From: Paenibacillus qinlingensis
GTDB taxonomy: Bacteria > Bacillota > Bacilli > Paenibacillales > NBRC-103111
Length of the DNA: 64,000 nt
Direction: 5' to 3'
Assembly: GCF_013204845.1 (NCBI RefSeq)
Contig: NZ_JABMKY010000020.1
Span: 1-64,000, forward strand
The notes under the pieces are model-generated. The model had not been told where the DNA came from. It worked only from the letters and a program-made list of their open reading frames with translations, and did not search any database. This document shows positions 34,868-43,136 of the stretch, in pieces. Both the position numbers and the translations under genes were made by a program. Within the stretch, counting starts at the first letter, position 1; each line of letters starts with the position of its first letter.

Positions 34868-36268
34868 ATGAGGGCTATGAAAAAAGGACTAATGACATTG
34901 GTAGGCGTTGCTCTTGTCGGGTCGCAGTTAGTTGCATGTACGAATTCATCTACGAATACACCAGCGAACACAGCCACGAGTACTGCTGAAAGTAAAACGG
35001 TTACACCGAGTCCAGTGGCTGCGAAGCCAGTTGAGATTACATGGTGGAACTTCCCGAACTTTCAACCGCTGGATGGGGAAATTGGGAAATATGAGAAGCA
35101 GATTATTGCTGCTTTTAACAAGAAGCATCCCGAAATTAAAGTCAATTTAGAAATGATTACCTTTGAAGGTGGTCCGCAAAAGCTGAACGTGGCCATCGCT
35201 TCGAACTCGGCGCCGGATGTGATTTACGATGCTCCGGGACGTATTATCGACTGGGGGAAGAAGAAGTTACTCGCTCCGCTGAACGATATCGTCACCGAAG
35301 AGGTGAAGAAAGATATTACGCCAGCTCTTTGGAAGCAATCCATGGTCGGCGACCAGATTTATATGTATCCGATTAATACGGCTCCATTCATGATGGCCGT
35401 CAATAAGACGGTATTTGAGAAAATCGGTGCGCTTGATCTACTGCCTCTGAGCCGTCCTGATCGTACGTGGACCGTAGCTGAATATGAGAAAGCGCTTCAA
35501 GCTGTGAAGGAAAAGGCACCGGAAATTATTCCAACGGGCTTCTTCGCTAAGAGTACGGCAGGAGATCAAGGAACACGTGCTTACATTGCCAACTTAGGTG
35601 TGTCGAGGTTTTTGAGTGAAGATAACTCCAAAGTAGCTATTAATACCGACAACGCTGCGAAAGCATTGGATTGGGTAGCTAAAGCGACAAAGGACAAGAT
35701 TAGTGTGTCTGGTTCTGCCTCTCTTGCCGCTGCAGATGTAAACGATTTATTCTTGCAAGGCAAATTAGCCTTTACTTTGAATTATTCAGCTGTACTGAAA
35801 GCGCAGAACGTTCCGCTCAAAAAGGTGCAATTTGAAGATATTCTATTACCATTCCCAACTTTAGATGGATCTAAGCCAAAACTTGAGCCGTATTTGGGCG
35901 GTATGGCCGTGTTTAACAACGGAAACGCAGACAAGATTGCGGCTGCCAAGAAGTTAGTCGATTTCATTGCGAATGATCCCGAATATGCAAAGAAAAACTT
36001 GATTCAAACAGGCGGTTTATCTGCACGTACCTCGATTACAGGACTTTATAGTGATGCCGAGTACAAATACGCAGAAACAGCTCGACAATTCATCACGGAT
36101 GCACCGACAATTGCCGATGGTTACGCGGAAATTCGTACATTCTGGTTCCCTGAATTGCAACGTGTGTTAACAGGCACAGCAACCGGCAAGGAAGCGTTGG
36201 ATAGCTTTGCATCCAAAGCGAACGAGGCCATTGCGAAAGCGAAGAAAGAACAAGCAGCTTCCAAATAA
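34868..36268 (+). CDS. ABC importer solute-binding lipoprotein (sialic-acid-type locus)
   Basis: ATG 34868 shortly after CGGGGGTG; ATG 34877 is an alternative. The ~466-residue product has a lipoprotein signal ending in LVAC (Cys ~24), a Thr/Ala-rich linker, then a family-1 sugar-binding fold (EITWWNFPNFQP, AIASNSAPDVIYDAPG, NDLFLQGKLAFTLNYSA, VDFIANDPEYAKK). The following genes code for sialic acid breakdown, so N-acetylneuraminate or a sialoside is the likely ligand. A hairpin directly after it separates it from the permeases. Confidence 0.92.
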   Translation: MRAMKKGLMTLVGVALVGSQLVACTNSSTNTPANTATSTAESKTVTPSPVAAKPVEITWWNFPNFQPLDGEIGKYEKQIIAAFNKKHPEIKVNLEMITFEGGPQKLNVAIASNSAPDVIYDAPGRIIDWGKKKLLAPLNDIVTEEVKKDITPALWKQSMVGDQIYMYPINTAPFMMAVNKTVFEKIGALDLLPLSRPDRTWTVAEYEKALQAVKEKAPEIIPTGFFAKSTAGDQGTRAYIANLGVSRFLSEDNSKVAINTDNAAKALDWVAKATKDKISVSGSASLAAADVNDLFLQGKLAFTLNYSAVLKAQNVPLKKVQFEDILLPFPTLDGSKPKLEPYLGGMAVFNNGNADKIAAAKKLVDFIANDPEYAKKNLIQTGGLSARTSITGLYSDAEYKYAETARQFITDAPTIADGYAEIRTFWFPELQRVLTGTATGKEALDSFASKANEAIAKAKKEQAASK

Positions 36269-36288
36269 GCACGAAGAATGTTCTCTGA

Positions 36289-36318
36289 GAGTAGAGTGCG
36301 ATCGTACTCTACTCTTTT
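36289..36318 (+). terminator. Attenuating hairpin between binding protein and permeases
   Basis: GAGTAGAGT pairs with ACTCTACTC around an eight-base loop (extended by GCGATCGT) and is followed by TTTT. It probably reduces transcript of the downstream genes relative to the binding protein. Confidence 0.8.
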
Positions 36319-36349
36319 CATCTCAAAAAAAGAAAGGGAGGGAAGAAAC

Positions 36350-37246
36350 ATGGAGGTAACGGTTCGTAAAACCAAAGGTTACATACGTCGAGATTGGCTT
36401 ATGAGCTATGTCTTTTTACTGCCTGCGCTTGGATTCTTTCTGCTTTTTGTTGCCTATCCCATGGTGAAAGGGATCTATATTAGCTTCTTCGATTACTCTT
36501 TGCGAACGTTTAACTTTATAGGATTTGATAATTATGTCGATTTGATTCAGAACGAAACATTTCTAAAATCGATGCGAAATACGCTGCTGCTAGTCGTGAT
36601 AACGGTGCCTATTGTGATCATTTTCTCCTTATTCGTGGCCGTTTCCATTTATAAGAAAAAAGAGTTTGCTCGATCATTCTTTCGAGGCGTCTTCTATTTG
36701 CCAGCCGTTTCTTCTGTCGTCAGTATTACGGTTGTATGGGGATGGATCTACCATCCGAATTACGGCATTCTCAACTATTTAGGGGGATTAATTGGGCTTG
36801 AGCCCATTTCGTGGCTAGGCGACCAGCGCACAGCACTGCTAGCAATTATCGCGGTTTTGATCACAACCTCAGTAGGTCAGCCTATCATTCTTTACGTGGC
36901 TTCCCTAGGGAATATCCCAACTTCGTATATCGAAGCGGCTGAAATCGACCGAGCGAACCCGTGGCAAATCTTTTTGAAAATTATCTGGCCTATGCTCATG
37001 CCGACCAATCTCTATATTATCGTGATCACGACGATCAATACGTTTCAGTGCTTTGCCTTAATTCAATTACTTACTTCTGGCGGGCCAGTTTATAGTACGT
37101 CGACCGTCATGTATGGCGTGTACGAGCAAGCCTTCGTGCTAGGTCATTTCGGCAGCGCCTCGGCTATGGGTGTATTCCTTGCGATTATTATCGGGGTTAT
37201 CTCGTTGATTCAATTTAAATTCTTTGGCAGCGATGTTGAGTACTAG
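36350..37246 (+). CDS. ABC importer permease (UgpA/MalF-like)
   Basis: ATG 36350 follows GGGAGG, giving 298 residues; the open frame upstream runs through the hairpin. Six membrane segments, first at VFLLPALGFFLLFVAYPMV. The EAA loop is IEAAEIDRANPWQIFLKIIWPML. It is the first permease of the presumed sialic acid importer. No ATPase gene is encoded with it. Confidence 0.93.
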   Translation: MEVTVRKTKGYIRRDWLMSYVFLLPALGFFLLFVAYPMVKGIYISFFDYSLRTFNFIGFDNYVDLIQNETFLKSMRNTLLLVVITVPIVIIFSLFVAVSIYKKKEFARSFFRGVFYLPAVSSVVSITVVWGWIYHPNYGILNYLGGLIGLEPISWLGDQRTALLAIIAVLITTSVGQPIILYVASLGNIPTSYIEAAEIDRANPWQIFLKIIWPMLMPTNLYIIVITTINTFQCFALIQLLTSGGPVYSTSTVMYGVYEQAFVLGHFGSASAMGVFLAIIIGVISLIQFKFFGSDVEY

Positions 37247-37257
37247 GAGGGGACATC

Positions 37258-38088
37258 ATGAAAGTAAACGCTGGGCAAAGGGTATTTAACGGATTTTCTA
37301 CGCTATTATTGATCCTTTCTACGTTGTTTTTTATATTTCCATTTTATTGGATTGTGACGGGTGCTTTTAAATTCCAAACGGTAGCAACACAAATTCCGCC
37401 AGAATGGTTCCCACTCAAACCAACCTTACAGAACTGGGTGGATTTATTTAAGAATCCGGTATGGCGTTGGACGTTAAACAGCTTCATCATTGCTGTGGTT
37501 GAAATGTTTGCTGTCTGTCTTGTTTCCGCTTCTGCCGGCTATGTCTTGGCGAAGAAGTTGTTCCCAGGGCGGAAGATCATTTTTACGATGTTCATTGCTG
37601 CGATGGCTTTACCGAAACAAGTCATTCTTGTTCCGCTATTTACAATGTTGGCCGACTTCGGATGGGTCAATACGTATCATGGACTTATTTTACCAGCGAT
37701 TGGTTGGCCATTTGGTGTGTTCTTGATGAAACAATTCGCTCAGACGGTACCTGGGGAGTTAATTGAAGCAGCGAAGATCGATGGCTGCTCCGAAATCCGA
37801 CTATTCTCCACGATTATCTTGCCTTTACTTAAACCAGCGTTAGGAGCGCTTGCGATCTTTACTTTCATTGCCTCTTGGAATGACTATTTCAGTCAACTCA
37901 TTATGACGAGGTCGACCTCCATGATGACATTGCCGCTAGGGGTAGCAACGATGCAAGGTGAATTTACGACCAACTACGGAATCATGATGGCAGGAGCGGC
38001 ACTCGCGTCTGTTCCAATGATTACGATCTTTCTCGTGTTCCAAAAAGCCTTTACACAAGGGATTACGATGGGTGCGGTCAAGGGTTAA
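37258..38088 (+). CDS. ABC importer permease (UgpE/MalG-like)
   Basis: A 276-residue membrane protein, ATG 37258 after AGGAGGGG, 11 bases behind its partner. Six membrane segments; EAA loop IEAAKIDGCSEIRLFSTIILPL; typical C-terminus FTQGITMGAVKG. It pairs with the previous permease. Confidence 0.94.
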   Translation: MKVNAGQRVFNGFSTLLLILSTLFFIFPFYWIVTGAFKFQTVATQIPPEWFPLKPTLQNWVDLFKNPVWRWTLNSFIIAVVEMFAVCLVSASAGYVLAKKLFPGRKIIFTMFIAAMALPKQVILVPLFTMLADFGWVNTYHGLILPAIGWPFGVFLMKQFAQTVPGELIEAAKIDGCSEIRLFSTIILPLLKPALGALAIFTFIASWNDYFSQLIMTRSTSMMTLPLGVATMQGEFTTNYGIMMAGAALASVPMITIFLVFQKAFTQGITMGAVKG

Positions 38089-38169
38089 TGGTGCAGTAGT
38101 GGGATACAAGATAACAGCTAATAACCATGTACACAATGTAATCAGTCAAACAATCGGAGGAAAACAGAG

Positions 38170-39087
38170 ATGAAACCTTATAATTTGGAACCATTTCGCG
38201 GTATAATTATCGCATTATATGCTAGCTACGATGAGCAGGGAGAAATGAATACAGACGCAGTGCGTCGATTGGCTCGCTATTACGCTACGTCGGGTGTGAA
38301 AGGACTTTATGTTGGCGGCAGTTCAGGTGAGGGTATGCTGCAAACCGTTGAAGAACGTAAGGTGATCCTTGCGGCTGTGATGGAAGAAGTAGGTGATGAG
38401 CTGACGATTATTGCCCATGTGGGAGCAGCTGCCACGCGAGATAGTGTTGAGCTTGCCAAGCATGCAGCAGAAGTTGGGGCGCACGCCGTATCAGCCGTTC
38501 CCGCCATTTATTATCGGTTGTCACCGGATAGCGTGGAGGGGCATTGGCAGGCTATTATCGATGCGACATCCCTGCCATTCATCATTTATCACATTCCTCA
38601 GACGACAGGCTTTCATTTATCGAAAAGTTTGTTAATGAAAATGGCTGCACAAGACAAGGTTATTGGCGTAAAGATTTCTGCAGAGAGCACCTTTGAACTT
38701 CAACAGTTTAAAGCGGCTGGAGGCAGTGAGTTCCTCGTATTCAACGGACCAGATGAGCAGTATTTAGCTGGACGGAGTATTGGTGCAGACGGAGGCATTG
38801 GCGGAACGTATGGGGTGATGCCCGAGCTATTCCTCAAAATTGAACAATGCTATGTGGCAGGGAATATGCGCGAAGCACAGGAGTGGCAGTTCAAGGTGAA
38901 TGAACTCATCGTTGAATTATTGTCTTTCCCTTCCTTATATGGAGCTTGCAAAGCGGTTCTAAAGCTGCGCGGGTACGATATTGGAGAGCCGAGGATGCCA
39001 TTATTACCTTGCACACCGGGGGATCAAGGAAGAATCGAAGAGTTGAATGTGCGAATCATGACACTGGTTGAGCTAGCAAAGGCATAA
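38170..39087 (+). CDS. nanA: N-acetylneuraminate lyase
   Basis: A 305-residue DHDPS/NAL-family aldolase, ATG 38170 after CGGAGGAAAA. It cleaves N-acetylneuraminate to N-acetylmannosamine and pyruvate through a Schiff base. Visible features: YVGGSSGEGMLQTVEER (carboxylate-binding GGSSGE), Tyr140 in FIIYHIP, and Lys168 in IGVKIS, matching Tyr137 and Lys165 of the E. coli enzyme. Adjacent nanE and a ROK kinase make the NAL assignment much more likely than dihydrodipicolinate synthase. Confidence 0.92.
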   Translation: MKPYNLEPFRGIIIALYASYDEQGEMNTDAVRRLARYYATSGVKGLYVGGSSGEGMLQTVEERKVILAAVMEEVGDELTIIAHVGAAATRDSVELAKHAAEVGAHAVSAVPAIYYRLSPDSVEGHWQAIIDATSLPFIIYHIPQTTGFHLSKSLLMKMAAQDKVIGVKISAESTFELQQFKAAGGSEFLVFNGPDEQYLAGRSIGADGGIGGTYGVMPELFLKIEQCYVAGNMREAQEWQFKVNELIVELLSFPSLYGACKAVLKLRGYDIGEPRMPLLPCTPGDQGRIEELNVRIMTLVELAKA

Positions 39088-39104
39088 GTGGGGGAGTGTT
39101 ACGG

Positions 39105-39788
39105 ATGGAACGTAGGGAAATATTCCCAATGAGCGGTTTGATCGTCTCCTGTCAGGCGCTGGAGGATGAACCTCTTCATGGCGGTGATGCAATGGCGAAA
39201 ATGGCAAGAGCAGCTGTTCAATCGGGTGCCATTGGTATTCGGACGAACGGGGTTCACGATATTTTGATGATAAAAAAAGAAGTAGATGTGCCTGTGATTG
39301 GACTTATCAAAAGAGAAATGCCTGGCTCCAGTGTGTTTATAACACCAACGTTGGACGAAGTAAAAGCCATTGTGATCGCAGGCGCTGATGTCGTTGCGCT
39401 TGATGTCACGAATCGGGAAGGCCGGTTGGAAGCAGTGAAGCCGCTTATCGAATGGGCTCATGAAATGGGAGCCGCTGTTATGGCAGATATTTCAACCTTC
39501 GAAGAAGGGTTAGCAGCAGAAGCGCTGGGTGTCGATTTCATCGGGACGACGCTTGCTGGCTATACACCGTACAGTACGCAGCTAGATGGGCCTGACTTCG
39601 AATTACTTGAACAGCTTTGTGCAAAAGTTAGTGTGCCTGTTGTTGCGGAAGGTCGGATTTGGACGCCAGAGGAAGCAGTGAAAGCAATGGCTTGTGGCGC
39701 TGCCTATGTCGTGGTGGGGAGTGCAATCACACGACCGCAGCTCATTACGGAGCGCTATGTGAAGGCGTTATCTTCTAAGCATGTGTAG
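39105..39788 (+). CDS. nanE: N-acetylmannosamine-6-phosphate 2-epimerase
   Basis: ATG 39105 is nine bases after GGGGGAG; a GTG at 39096 is too close to the site. The 227-residue TIM-barrel protein converts ManNAc-6-P to GlcNAc-6-P. Family words: LIVSCQALEDEPLHG, GAIGIRTNGV, VIGLIKRE with the catalytic Lys69, DVVALDVT, FIGTTLAGYTPYS, VVAEGRIWTPEEA and GAAYVVVGSAITRPQ. It lies 17 bases after nanA. Confidence 0.95.
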   Translation: MERREIFPMSGLIVSCQALEDEPLHGGDAMAKMARAAVQSGAIGIRTNGVHDILMIKKEVDVPVIGLIKREMPGSSVFITPTLDEVKAIVIAGADVVALDVTNREGRLEAVKPLIEWAHEMGAAVMADISTFEEGLAAEALGVDFIGTTLAGYTPYSTQLDGPDFELLEQLCAKVSVPVVAEGRIWTPEEAVKAMACGAAYVVVGSAITRPQLITERYVKALSSKHV

Positions 39789-39799
39789 GGGGTATACGA

Positions 39800-40756
39800 A
39801 TGGTAACTTATACGTATGAGCCCCTAGCAGATTATGCAATTGGTGTTGATGTTGGAGGTACCAAGATCAACGCTGGCCTCGTCAATGCACAAGGTGAAGT
39901 CTTGTGTATGGTCAGTTTAGCGACACTGGCGGGTGAAGTGAGGACGGTTGATCGTATTCAGCAAGCCATTCATGAGGTGATCGCGGAAGCTCAGAGTTTG
40001 GGGCCAGACCTGTTTCTAAAAGGCATTGGTGTCGGAAGTGCAGGGCAAATCGATTGGGCGAGCGGCTCGATTCGCTCTGCGTCTGACATTATCCCCGGTT
40101 ATGCGGGAACGGCGCTTAAGGATATTCTTCACGAGCACTTCCAGCTGCCTGTTATCGTCGATAACGATGTGAATGTGCTGGCTCTGACAGAAAAACATTT
40201 GGGAGCTGGACGAGGCGTGGAACATTTCCTATGCCTTGCGCTGGGCACTGGTGTTGGCGGCGCACTCGTTGTGGATGGCCAACTGGTCCACGGTGCTTGG
40301 GGCGGCGGCGGTGAGCTTGGCCACATTTCGGTTGATTTCAGAGGCATCCCATGTGTATGTGGCGGGATTGGATGCTTGGAGCAATATGCGTCGGGGACTT
40401 CTATTGCGAGACGTATGCGCGAGAAGCTTGCACGCATGGGGATAGCGGATGATTCCGTGGATACAAGGGAGGTATTTGCTCGTTGGCATGCGGGAGATCT
40501 GGCGGCGAATGAGCTTATGCAGGAAACCTTGTCGGCGCTAGGATCGGCCATAGCCTCTTTCATTCATATGTTTAACCCCGCGTTAATCGTAATTGGCGGC
40601 GGGGTAGCCGAAGCAGGTGATCACTTGTTTACCGAACTGCGGAAAGAAGTAGCACGAAAAACGATGCCTGCCATGTTGGATGGTGTTCGAATTGAGCCAG
40701 CGTATCGTGGCAATTGGAGCGGTATGATTGGTGCAGCACTGCAATTGTGGGAATGA
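39800..40756 (+). CDS. nanK: ROK-family sugar kinase, probable N-acetylmannosamine kinase
   Basis: A 318-residue protein, ATG 39800 after AGGGGG. Features: phosphate-binding GVDVGGTKINAGLV, catalytic VIVDNDVNVLAL, LALGTGVGGALVVDG, and the ROK zinc site GH...CVCGGIGCLEQYASG. In the nan pathway this step phosphorylates ManNAc between NanA and NanE. ROK kinases have varied specificity, so the substrate is taken from context. NagA and NagB are not present here and must be encoded elsewhere. Confidence 0.85.
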   Translation: MVTYTYEPLADYAIGVDVGGTKINAGLVNAQGEVLCMVSLATLAGEVRTVDRIQQAIHEVIAEAQSLGPDLFLKGIGVGSAGQIDWASGSIRSASDIIPGYAGTALKDILHEHFQLPVIVDNDVNVLALTEKHLGAGRGVEHFLCLALGTGVGGALVVDGQLVHGAWGGGGELGHISVDFRGIPCVCGGIGCLEQYASGTSIARRMREKLARMGIADDSVDTREVFARWHAGDLAANELMQETLSALGSAIASFIHMFNPALIVIGGGVAEAGDHLFTELRKEVARKTMPAMLDGVRIEPAYRGNWSGMIGAALQLWE

Positions 40757-40790
40757 AAATATGGAAGTAAGAGCATAGATGAGAGGACAG

Positions 40791-40838
40791 CCTCTGTTTT
40801 ATCGTATAACGCGATAGAGCGGAGGTTTATTCTGTTTT
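40791..40838 (+). terminator. Terminator after the nan operon
   Basis: CCTCTGTTTTATCG pairs with CGATAGAGCGGAGG using G-U pairs, followed by T-rich sequence ending TTTTTT. Confidence 0.7.
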
Positions 40839-40974
40839 TTAGAAAATAGCACTAAACCATGCTACTCAACAGCACAACACACAAGTAATCCTTAGATAAA
40901 AACCTGGTGGCAATCTGGTGAATTTAGGTATCGGTATGCACCCCGGATAACCTGATGTTGGACACATCACTCGG

Positions 40975-41172
40975 TATTTAACTGGAAAACCTCCATCTAT
41001 TTTCACTCGTAATGCCTAACATTGCTGACAAGATGGAAAAAGTACAGCTAATACACCCGCATTTGGCTGTATCAGCCAAATCAGGCCATATTAGCTGTAC
41101 AAAATCCATCTAATTGATCGGATTTGCGAAAACGGCAAGAATTAGCTGTAGTTTCTACAGTTAGATGTACCC
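40975..41172. repeat. Dispersed intergenic repeat, copy 4
   Basis: Same word family as the other three copies: TTTAACTGGAAAACCTCCATC, AGATGGAAAAAGTACAGC, ATTAGCTGTACAAAATCCATC, AATTAGCTGTAGTTTCTACAG. Complementary copies alternate along the segment. The rest of 40839-41230 contains no gene I can support. Confidence 0.8.
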
Positions 41173-41230
41173 GGTGGGGCAGAACCAACGCGATTCCCTC
41201 TCGGGGGTGCCAGGAAAGCACTGGCTAGAC

Positions 41231-41258
41231 AAGAAGCTGATCATAGATCAGCTTCTTT
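41231..41258 (-). terminator. Hairpin after the AraC gene
   Basis: AAGAAGCTGATC pairs with GATCAGCTTCTT, two bases downstream of the AraC stop codon on the minus strand. The T run is weak. Confidence 0.65.
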
Positions 41259-41259
41259 G

Positions 41260-42060
41260 TCATTTCCCTCGCCAGTTCCCATGCCGGTAATCGGAAGGCG
41301 TGGTGCCGGTTGTGCTTTTGAACACGCGAGCAAAATGGAATGAGTTCTTGAAACCGCATCGCATGGCGATTTCACCAATAGCCAAGCCTGTTTGCGTCAG
41401 CAGCTCGTTCGCCCGCAGAATGCGATAATTCCACACAAATTTGATAGGCGTGATTCCCTCATGTTTGCGGAACAAGCGAACCAGATGCTCGGGAGACAAC
41501 CCGACTTTATCGGCAATGCCTTCCAGTGAAAGATGATCATGGAATTGTTGCTCGATGTATTGTTTTGCATGTAGAACCGAAGGATGCGTATGCTGCATAT
41601 GATTGCTAGTCGATTCTGCAATAAATAACTGAATTGCTGCCAGGCCCAAACTGCAAAGGGTATCCGAGGTCGCTTCGTAGCGCAATCTTAAGGAGATGAG
41701 GATGTCCGTTAGGCGATTGATCTCTTCACTTATAGCTTGGGTATGTGGCAATTGCGCTAGTAGGTTGCGTTGATGCTCCGAAAGCTCACCCACATGAACA
41801 GCTATCCAACGATGCCAGGTTTCTTGCTCTTTCGCGAACAAGAACTGTTCTTGATGACCTGGTCGTAGAAGGATCACTTGTCCAGGCTGAATCGTATGCG
41901 GAACTTCATCAACGTACACGGTCATAGAGCCAGTATGCAGTAAAACTAACTGCAGATCTGCTTGTATACGGGGACCGAATCGACTGCCAGGAGGGTATAC
42001 AACGGTTCCGCCAACAGCAGCCTGTACGTTAGGGAGGTGTAGCGTGAATTCGGAGGTCAT
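41260..42060 (-). CDS. AraC-family regulator with cupin domain
   Basis: I start at ATG 42060 because AAAGGAG lies seven bases upstream; the frame extends 32 codons further without a site. The 266-residue product has a cupin domain (~10-95: VGGTVVYPPGSRFGPR, TIQPGQVILLRPGHQEQF) and an AraC domain (~165-262: LSLEGIADKVGLSPEHLVRLFR; AIGEIAMRCGFKNSFHFARV; TGTTPSDYR). It is divergent from a PhyH dioxygenase gene at 42228 and probably regulates it. Confidence 0.9.
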   Translation of the reverse strand: MTSEFTLHLPNVQAAVGGTVVYPPGSRFGPRIQADLQLVLLHTGSMTVYVDEVPHTIQPGQVILLRPGHQEQFLFAKEQETWHRWIAVHVGELSEHQRNLLAQLPHTQAISEEINRLTDILISLRLRYEATSDTLCSLGLAAIQLFIAESTSNHMQHTHPSVLHAKQYIEQQFHDHLSLEGIADKVGLSPEHLVRLFRKHEGITPIKFVWNYRILRANELLTQTGLAIGEIAMRCGFKNSFHFARVFKSTTGTTPSDYRHGNWRGK

Positions 42061-42227
42061 GAGGAAGCTCCTTTTCATTGATCTAATGAAACAGAATGTA
42101 TGTAATCTCAATCTATGAATATCAATTACAGATATATATTCGTCAATCACAGCCATGTTCGAAAAGGGAATACGTCTGTATGCTAAGTATATAGCTAGTG
42201 CTTACATTTTGAAAGGGGATATGGGAT

Positions 42228-42992
42228 ATGCAAAGTCAAGTTAAGGAACGTTTAGCACCGTTAGGGGAAAAAGAATTGGCGTTTTTTCATGAGCATGGGT
42301 ATTATTTGTGGAAAAAAGGGTGTAGTGCAGATCTTGTAGATGCCTTTAATGGACACATTCACAGTATACGTTCAGCAGATGAGATAGCCGAATGGGCACT
42401 CCCCAAAAAAGGCAGTCAGCAAGTAACAGATAAGGACAGGTTCTCGGTGCGATTATTTAATCCGCATAAACATGACGGTTTTTCACAGCAAATTATGAAG
42501 CTCCCTATCGTGCGCGGAGCACTTGCTCAAATGATGGGTGACGAGGCCGTTTGTGTGCAAAGTATGTACTTCTATAAGGAGCCAGGCTCACCAGGGCAAG
42601 CGCCACATCAGGACTACTACTATATCAAGGACGACCCGAAGTCGATGATTGCTGCTTGGATTGCTTTGGAGGAAGTCGTGGATGAAGAAAACGGCTGTTT
42701 GTGGGTTATCCCTGGTACGCATAAGTTGGGCCTGTTACCACATGGAAAAGTAACGAATCTGGAAGAACATGAAAGCTGGACAGATGAAACGGAAGGTGCA
42801 GACTTGAGTCGAGAGATTCCAGTTATTATGGAAAAAGGAGACATTTTATTTTTTCATGAGCTACTCATTCACTCGTCCTATAAAAATCGCAGCAAGGATC
42901 GCTGGCGCCGCTCGTACGTGTGCCACTATATCCGCAATGATTCCAGTGTCTTGTTCCGTGAAGATTTACGCGTGAAATATCCGTTATACTAG
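42228..42992 (+). CDS. Phytanoyl-CoA dioxygenase (PhyH) family protein
   Basis: A 254-residue Fe(II)/2-oxoglutarate dioxygenase, ATG 42228 after AAAGGGGA. Iron ligands are H127 and D129 in APHQDYYYIKD and a distal His in the FFHELLIHSSYKNRS segment, with Arg residues (RWRRSYVCHYI) suited to 2-oxoglutarate binding. The ENGCLWVIPGTHKLGLLPH stretch is typical of PhyH proteins. It shares little local sequence with the other PhyH protein beyond these motifs, although both face an AraC gene. Substrate unknown. Confidence 0.88.
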   Translation: MQSQVKERLAPLGEKELAFFHEHGYYLWKKGCSADLVDAFNGHIHSIRSADEIAEWALPKKGSQQVTDKDRFSVRLFNPHKHDGFSQQIMKLPIVRGALAQMMGDEAVCVQSMYFYKEPGSPGQAPHQDYYYIKDDPKSMIAAWIALEEVVDEENGCLWVIPGTHKLGLLPHGKVTNLEEHESWTDETEGADLSREIPVIMEKGDILFFHELLIHSSYKNRSKDRWRRSYVCHYIRNDSSVLFREDLRVKYPLY

Positions 42993-43000
42993 GCAAGTTA

Positions 43001-43041
43001 ACATAGTTCGTCATCTCAGGATGATGAGCTATGTTTTTTTG
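43001..43041 (+). terminator. Intrinsic terminator after the second PhyH gene
   Basis: ACATAG...TCATC pairs with GATGA...CTATGT, followed by seven T, starting nine bases after the stop codon. Confidence 0.85.
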
Positions 43042-43136
43042 TACTGCGATTGTCAAAAAGTAGTTTCCTTCATTTGGAACACTGGTATAATGGATAAGAT
43101 TCAGTTCGGACTATCGCAATCAAAGGGGAGAGCGCA

